Positions 59,438-64,000 of a DNA stretch of 64,000 bases are shown one piece after another (position 1 is the first letter of the stretch; each line of letters opens with the position of its first letter). This DNA comes from Paenibacillus sp. FSL H8-0548. GTDB lineage: Bacteria; Bacillota; Bacilli; Paenibacillales; Paenibacillaceae. The DNA lies in NCBI RefSeq assembly GCF_038630985.1, contig NZ_CP152049.1, positions 4,173,501 through 4,237,500 on the forward strand. The letters are read 5' to 3'. Under the pieces are notes generated by a model that saw only the letters and a program-made list of their open reading frames with translations, did no database searches and was not told the origin of the DNA. The position numbers and the translations under genes were made by a program.

Positions 59438-59746
59438 TCAGCCCCCCATTGGGAAGCGAGAACAAGTAAGCTCAAGCACCTCGCCGTTTTTAGAATACGT
59501 CCGGACGACATGATATACAGTGCCTTCGTATCGCAATTTGGGCTCGTCTTGATACTCTACTTTACGGACCGCGATAATGATTTCAGGTTTCATGCCTACT
59601 GCTGCAGCTTGGTAAAACTCTCTAGCGCCGACAGACTTCACATCGCACATAACTTCACGCGGTGTACCGTCAACTGGGACGTTTTCCTTATATTCGTTTT
59701 TTTCTATAGTAACGGGAATCAATCCGACGACCGACCGCCACATCAT
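59438..59746 (-). CDS. Head closure protein
   Basis: Protein of 102 residues: REVMCDVKSVGAREFYQAAA and YEGTVYHVVRTYSKNGEVLE match phage head closure (HK97 gp9 / SPP1 gp16 type) proteins. ATGA overlap with the connector gene. Confidence 0.82.
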   Translation of the reverse strand: MMWRSVVGLIPVTIEKNEYKENVPVDGTPREVMCDVKSVGAREFYQAAAVGMKPEIIIAVRKVEYQDEPKLRYEGTVYHVVRTYSKNGEVLELTCSRFPMGG

Positions 59747-60048
59747 GGCGACACCGCCGGAGGTTCGGCTGTATATTCTTGCGAGAGCGTGAGGTGCATC
59801 TTGAGCATGTCATAAGACTTCTGAAAACGTTCTGCGTCGCCATTGTCGTACCCGAAATTAGCCTTGCAGTACGTTGTAATAGCTCGCTTGATCAGTGGGT
59901 CTCCGTCATCATTAACCTTGGATTCAATTGTGCCAGCAAGCCGCAGATCGTCCCGCGCTGCATCTATGAGATCCACAACCTCGGAATCAAACGACGTTGT
60001 TGATACACTGATTCGCAAGGCTGCTTTTACATCGCTCAATATCGCCAT
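59743..60048 (-). CDS. Head-tail connector (gp6-like)
   Basis: Protein of 101 residues: AALRISVSTTSFDSEVVDLI, DAARDDLRLAGTIESKVNDD and FGYDNGDAERFQKSYDML fit the gp6/gp15 adaptor family that binds below the portal. Confidence 0.85.
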   Translation of the reverse strand: MAILSDVKAALRISVSTTSFDSEVVDLIDAARDDLRLAGTIESKVNDDGDPLIKRAITTYCKANFGYDNGDAERFQKSYDMLKMHLTLSQEYTAEPPAVSP

Positions 60049-60052
60049 AGGC

Positions 60053-60658
60053 TTACACCAACAGTTCTACATGTACGACTGTGCCATTCAAAGCGCTACT
60101 GAGATCGATCGTATTACTTTCAAGCGCCGACGCATTGATCACAACAGCAGGAGCCGTTCCTTCTTTAGCACTGGAACGATAGGCTGCAATTACAGAGTTG
60201 CGCGAAAGCTTGAAGGGAATACCAAGCTTTTCGTTAAATCCGATCGCTGTCGTTGCTCCAGTACCATCATGAGCTGGGATCGTTATTTTAGTGATTGTCG
60301 CGAAAGCTTTATTGCCTTGAACAGTTCCGGCAGTATCTACTGTAAAAGCTGGTAACGTTTCGGTTATCACGTCACCCGCTGCGTTAGTCCCTTCTACAAT
60401 TACCTGAATCGCTTTAATGTCGCCCGCTGTGCCGCCTGCCGTAGCAGTAAGAGCGCGAGGCCATGCAGGATTAACAATTCCTGTAGTAACGACAGACGTT
60501 GAAGCTGTGCTCGTTACCGCAGTTTTGACACCAGCGGTATCAGCAACCACCGCTGCAATTGCTGGAATCTCTAGAACAACAAGATTTGCAGCTGAAACGA
60601 TTGTCCCTGCGTCCGACCTAATGCTTTTAACTTTCTTCAAATCCACTGGATATGCCAT
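60053..60658 (-). CDS. Hypothetical virion protein (possible decoration)
   Basis: Protein of 201 residues, rich in Ala, Thr and Val and beta-like. Lies directly after the capsid gene, where head decoration or fibre proteins lie. No family recognised. Confidence 0.6.
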   Translation of the reverse strand: MAYPVDLKKVKSIRSDAGTIVSAANLVVLEIPAIAAVVADTAGVKTAVTSTASTSVVTTGIVNPAWPRALTATAGGTAGDIKAIQVIVEGTNAAGDVITETLPAFTVDTAGTVQGNKAFATITKITIPAHDGTGATTAIGFNEKLGIPFKLSRNSVIAAYRSSAKEGTAPAVVINASALESNTIDLSSALNGTVVHVELLV

Positions 60659-60672
60659 CTAAATACCTCCAA

Positions 60673-60711
60673 TCAAAATACGCGCTTCAACCAATGGGCT
60701 GAAGCGCGTTG
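60673..60711 (-). terminator. Terminator after the capsid gene
   Basis: On the minus strand ACGCGCTTCA pairs with TGAAGCGCGT around a short loop, followed by ATTTTGATT. Probably partial, giving excess capsid transcript. Confidence 0.75.
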
Positions 60712-60714
60712 TTG

Positions 60715-61902
60715 TTAAGCTCCTTTTTTAACGATGATAACGCCGTTTGGATCGATCAGTTTGCCGTCAGCGATTAAGATTGCTTTATCCACCCATTGGT
60801 TTTTGTCGTGATCCAACCAACGGTACATTTGCATTTGCATGTTGCTGTTAATTCCGTAGTCCGAGAGTTTAACATACACAGCAACAACATCACCGGTCGC
60901 AGCAGTATCGTACGGTTTAACAACATCATCTTCGACCAAGATGACTTCACGACCACCGAAACGTTCTTGCGGTCCGTCGACGATGCCGTAGTTAACACGA
61001 CCGATTGGTTGACCGTTAGCGTCTACCATACCGTCGATATAACCTTCAAACGTACCGGCAGCCATAATAAATGAACCGCCTGCACGGTAAGTCAATGGGA
61101 TTTTCCCAAATACTTTTTTCTTCCAAGAATCCCATGCCACGAAGTCCGCAGATGTAAGTGTGATGATCTGAGCAGCTGGGACGCGTGTGTCCAAAGTAAT
61201 CCCGAGCGGTTGTCCTGCGCCACTGCCATTCAAGATGGCGACATCAAGCGCTTTGGTCATCGCTTCAACAATCAAAGTGATGATAGTAGATTCGAAGCTC
61301 GCCAGTGTAACCGTTTCGGAAAGTAGCGACTCAGCAACCTTGCACTCTAAGCCATAGTAGCTAAACGATACCGAAGTGTTAGCCGGTACTTTAAGGCGGT
61401 CAGAAGGTGTTGTCTCATTGATCCATGTCGCAGTAGGGCTAAGCGACGAGATCGGAATGTTCACGCCGCCTTTGATGTTAAGCTTACGTACGCGATCAAA
61501 GATCTGACCGTATGTTTTAAGCTTGCGGATGATTTCGTCTACGATGGTCGTCGGGATTACAGCCGCGGAATCAGTAGTGCTCGTGAATGCATCGGCACGG
61601 TATTCAGCAGCCAACGGAGCGCCCGTTTTGCAGAAATTCATGAACGCAGTACGGTAATCAATCGTGGAATACTTGTCTGCTACTTCCAGTTTATCTCTTT
61701 CTTCAATAGTTGGATTTTCAACTGCAGGAGGCGTAGCTGCAGGGATACCACCCTTTAATGCGGCACGTTTTTCGAGCAAAGTCTTTTCAGCGTTCAAATC
61801 GCGAATTTCTGTTTCGAATGCTGTAATTTCTGCTTCGGTAGCAGAATCAACTGCGGAGCGGATTTCTGTCAAACGATTTAAGATTTCTTGGATACGGTTC
61901 AT
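60715..61902 (-). CDS. HK97-family major capsid protein
   Basis: Protein of 395 residues. The first about 100 residues form a coiled-coil delta domain to be removed; the mature fold includes FVAWDSWKKKVFGKIPLTYR, GTFEGYIDGMVDANGQPIGR, and KLSDYGINSNMQMQMYRWLD. Processed by the protease encoded upstream. Confidence 0.94.
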   Translation of the reverse strand: MNRIQEILNRLTEIRSAVDSATEAEITAFETEIRDLNAEKTLLEKRAALKGGIPAATPPAVENPTIEERDKLEVADKYSTIDYRTAFMNFCKTGAPLAAEYRADAFTSTTDSAAVIPTTIVDEIIRKLKTYGQIFDRVRKLNIKGGVNIPISSLSPTATWINETTPSDRLKVPANTSVSFSYYGLECKVAESLLSETVTLASFESTIITLIVEAMTKALDVAILNGSGAGQPLGITLDTRVPAAQIITLTSADFVAWDSWKKKVFGKIPLTYRAGGSFIMAAGTFEGYIDGMVDANGQPIGRVNYGIVDGPQERFGGREVILVEDDVVKPYDTAATGDVVAVYVKLSDYGINSNMQMQMYRWLDHDKNQWVDKAILIADGKLIDPNGVIIVKKGA

Positions 61903-61921
61903 ATATAATATCCTCCTCGGA

Positions 61922-62500
61922 TTAACACAAAGTTTTTAGTTGCAATTTCTTACGGCGTAACTTGTCGTCGCTGTACGTTTTGTACGGGTCCTTCTCACTG
62001 CGGACATCCACTTCACTATCCTGGTATGCCGGGAAGCCCGTAGGACTGATTTCAAACAAGTCAGCTTCCTTGACAGTGCGGACGATGTTGTCAGGGTCCT
62101 TCTCGTCCCATTCCTCTACCTTTTGCCGGAAGCCGAAGCTTACGCCATCTACATCTCCGCGCTTGATAGATTCATAGGCATTGTCACCCATTGGACTATT
62201 AGGCAAATCTATTTCAAAGCGCAGCCCCACTTCATCCTCAGTGAGTCGCAGAGTTCCATTTTTCGTCCTGCCTAGCACTTGGTTCGTGTCATGACTCCAC
62301 AACGCGCGCTGGTCAAAGTTAGCAAGGGAGTTAGTGAACGCCCCTTTGTTAAACTGTTCTTGGAATCTGCGCCAGTATCCGAGTTTTTGAGAAAGTGTGT
62401 CCCATTTAACGGCATAACCTTCAACGGTTCTAACGCCTTCCTCCGACTCTCGGATCTCAACTTTGTAGTCAGGCAATTCACGTTTCTCCGTTATCGTCAT
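61922..62500 (-). CDS. HK97-family prohead protease
   Basis: Protein of 192 residues: VEGYAVKWDT, FNKGAFTNSLANFDQRALWS with catalytic H (WSHDTNQVLG) and S (GVSFGFRQ) regions. It removes the capsid delta domain and scaffolds maturation. ATG 62500 follows GGGGGTG; overlaps the portal end by 23 bases. Confidence 0.92.
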   Translation of the reverse strand: MTITEKRELPDYKVEIRESEEGVRTVEGYAVKWDTLSQKLGYWRRFQEQFNKGAFTNSLANFDQRALWSHDTNQVLGRTKNGTLRLTEDEVGLRFEIDLPNSPMGDNAYESIKRGDVDGVSFGFRQKVEEWDEKDPDNIVRTVKEADLFEISPTGFPAYQDSEVDVRSEKDPYKTYSDDKLRRKKLQLKTLC

Positions 62501-63734
62501 TCTTCTTCTCACCCCCTTTCACTTTTGGTGGCTCTGCTGAGCCCTTTACCTTGCCCAACTGGTACTCGCTGGCTTTGTCTGCATCTATAAAATTCAAGCT
62601 CATAATCCGCTTCTCGCCGTTTTCGACAGGCGGAAGGTTAAATACCTCAAGCCCTTGATTGATTGACATCATGCCACGGTCAACCAATGTTTCAATGATC
62701 TTGACCTTGGTATCGTTACTGGCATACTGCAGCCGGTTGGCTTCAAATAAGATTTCATTCCCGTGACCCTGAGCTCGATCACTGAAAATTTTGTACGTAA
62801 ACTCTAATCCCATTTGTAGCGCGAATGACTCAATCATGGATTCATAGAAAGCATTCCATTCTGACTCCGAATAATTGGACTGAACAATTTTAGAATTTGT
62901 GCCAAAATAGCTATGGACCTTGTTTTCCATAGCTGACATTTGTTTTTCGTCGATCATTTTAGGATCTGACTTTAACTCGACGTATTCCGCTTTCGAGTCC
63001 GTAGCAGCTATACCGCCGTTGTTGGAAGCAGATAAATACTTGTCTTGAAAGTCTTGCCGCTGCTTTTCCATGTCCGTATCTTTAATCATCCCAGTGAATT
63101 TCAAGATTCCTCGCAGCATAGCGGACGTTTTAACGGCATTAGCTATACCTTGATTCGTCACCGAGATAAGATTGAGAATCGGAGTAAGCGCGGTACGGTT
63201 AGGCTCGCCAAACATGTCATTATTAAAGTAAAATCTCCGCAGATGAACGACATCCTCGTATGGCGCAACGTACTCTTTGCCATCGTAAAAACGGAATCTA
63301 ACAGCCATTCCTACGCTTGTATTCACCAAATCGACGTTCGATGACGTGAGTGGATAAAACCCCTCAATCTTGTTGTTCTCGTCGCGTCTTATCCAAACAA
63401 ACACGTTATTTGCCATTAAGAATTGAGTCGCCAGGCGGTAGTAGAAGATATAAGCGTTCATAAAACGATTGGGCCGCGTTTGCAGCATCCATTCGATTTC
63501 TGAGGAAGTCTCCTTGATCTTTCCGCCCATTCTCCTTATGTGCTTCGGTTTAAGCTTGCCGACATTTCTAGCGAAAGCGTCAACGGTAGCTCTCACAGTA
63601 TCGCTGTCGTACGATTCGCCAGAAAAGTCATGAAAGATAGGCGAGCTGTTGAGCATTTGCATTTGCGTGCTATTTCGCGGCGGCTGCCTGTTCACGCCGA
63701 ATATCATCTGGAAGAAAGAACGTTTCTCTTTCAA
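62478..63734 (-). CDS. HK97-family portal protein
   Basis: Protein of 418 residues: SPIFHDFSGESYDSDTVRAT near the start, then WIRRDENNKIEGFYPL and SEWNAFYESMIESFALQMGL. It forms the DNA entry ring. TTG 63734 follows GAGGGGGTG. An ATG at 63758 lies before that site. Confidence 0.93.
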   Translation of the reverse strand: MKEKRSFFQMIFGVNRQPPRNSTQMQMLNSSPIFHDFSGESYDSDTVRATVDAFARNVGKLKPKHIRRMGGKIKETSSEIEWMLQTRPNRFMNAYIFYYRLATQFLMANNVFVWIRRDENNKIEGFYPLTSSNVDLVNTSVGMAVRFRFYDGKEYVAPYEDVVHLRRFYFNNDMFGEPNRTALTPILNLISVTNQGIANAVKTSAMLRGILKFTGMIKDTDMEKQRQDFQDKYLSASNNGGIAATDSKAEYVELKSDPKMIDEKQMSAMENKVHSYFGTNSKIVQSNYSESEWNAFYESMIESFALQMGLEFTYKIFSDRAQGHGNEILFEANRLQYASNDTKVKIIETLVDRGMMSINQGLEVFNLPPVENGEKRIMSLNFIDADKASEYQLGKVKGSAEPPKVKGGEKKNDDNGET

Positions 63735-63789
63735 AATTTCACCCCCTCCCCATGACAAATAACCATAACGAGAACCCGCTCGTAATGGT

Positions 63790-64000
63790 CTAGATCATTG
63801 CTTTGAAATCGTTCATGTTGTTGTAAAGGACGGTGTAGGCAATCAACAAAGAAACGGCCCCGTCAATCCGAGCCCGCTGGTTTTTGCCCTTAATCGGGCG
63901 TATGTTGTCGTTGTCGTCATATTTAACCGCCGTGTTCGTCAGATTCCAGAATGTGCACGGATTGTTGTTATAATTAATTCGTTTGCCGGACAGGTCCGCG
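63790..64000 (-). CDS. Terminase large subunit, C-terminal part
   Basis: A partial frame of 70 codons cut by the window edge, ending IDGAVSLLIAYTVLYNNMND. The parts NNPCTFWNLTNTAVKYDDN, then IRPIKGKNQRARIDGAV, match the C-terminal nuclease end of large terminases. It lies just before the portal as expected for headful or cos packaging. Confidence 0.85.
   Translation of the reverse strand, partial: ADLSGKRINYNNNPCTFWNLTNTAVKYDDNDNIRPIKGKNQRARIDGAVSLLIAYTVLYNNMNDFKAMI

Larger units (their letters stand above)
18802..64000. mobile_element. Siphovirus-like prophage, right end not in window
   Basis: A continuous phage genome begins between the FMN riboswitch and an excisionase-like gene and runs off the right edge inside the terminase gene. 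Early replication and recombination genes (40.26 to 18.96 kb) and late head, tail and lysis genes (64 to 47.3 kb) both read on the minus strand. The repressor region lies at 40 kb and an accessory region at 41-47 kb. HK97-type portal, protease and capsid plus a tape measure of 824 residues point to a long non-contractile tail. At least 45 kb is present. No full-length integrase is visible in the window. Confidence 0.93.

Overview
The window is bacterial DNA from a spore-forming Bacillota member, most likely Paenibacillus or a close relative. The gene order serA / resABCDE / rluB / spmAB / dacB / ytfJ-ytfI / scpAB / ribDEBAH matches the Bacillus subtilis ypu-rib-res neighbourhood. The spmA, spmB, dacB and ytfJ genes mark sporulation. 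TTG and GTG starts are frequent, Shine-Dalgarno sequences are strong, and secreted proteins carry copper-amine-oxidase-N-type (stalk) domains, all common in Paenibacillus. Genus is inferred from these traits, not from a database match.

Host part (1 to about 18.8 kb). A rhodanese gene (minus strand) and serA (plus strand) are divergent. Then follow about 630 bp of non-coding DNA with tandem repeats and a perfect 13-bp hairpin. After that comes a long minus-strand block: ribD-ribE-ribBA-ribH behind an FMN riboswitch, scpA-scpB-ytfI-ytfJ, dacB-spmA-spmB-rluB, and resA-resB-resC-resD-resE (cytochrome c maturation and redox two-component control).

Prophage part (about 18.8 kb to beyond 64 kb). 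A large siphovirus-like prophage starts about 80 bp upstream of the FMN riboswitch, and its right end lies outside the window. Its lytic genes all read leftwards. The early block runs from a Cro-like gene at 40.26 kb down to 18.96 kb. It holds an antirepressor, a SbcC-like ATPase, a Bet/RecT recombinase, an MBL-fold enzyme, an exonuclease, a replication initiator with an iteron origin, a helicase loader, DnaB, a RuvC-like resolvase, a PP-loop enzyme, an HNH nuclease, an orphan DNA methyltransferase, a MazG-like enzyme, a small tyrosine recombinase, a MmcB-like nuclease and a sigma-like late regulator. The late block runs from the terminase large subunit at the right edge down to 47.34 kb: portal, protease, capsid, connectors, tail tube, frameshifted tail chaperones, tape measure, baseplate and fibre, a subtilase, XhlA, holin and an M23 endolysin.

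Between the late block and the Cro-like gene lies the lysogeny and accessory region (40.3 to 47.3 kb). It has a CI-like repressor, a FtsK/SpoIIIE plus replication-relaxation module with two small membrane proteins, and plus-strand accessory genes: a stalk-domain secreted protein, a lipoprotein, a homing-endonuclease-associated-repeat protein and a zinc-finger protein.

The most interesting inferred system is the induction switch. The CI-like repressor lacks a self-cleaving peptidase domain, while near-consensus LexA (DinR) boxes precede the antirepressor and several phage genes. This suggests that host LexA directly controls antirepressor synthesis. Other notable signals are a GGGAAAC -1 frameshift site in the tail chaperone genes, an 11-bp-period GTTCC iteron array inside the initiator gene, and a candidate attL core with three CCTACCAA repeats next to the riboswitch.
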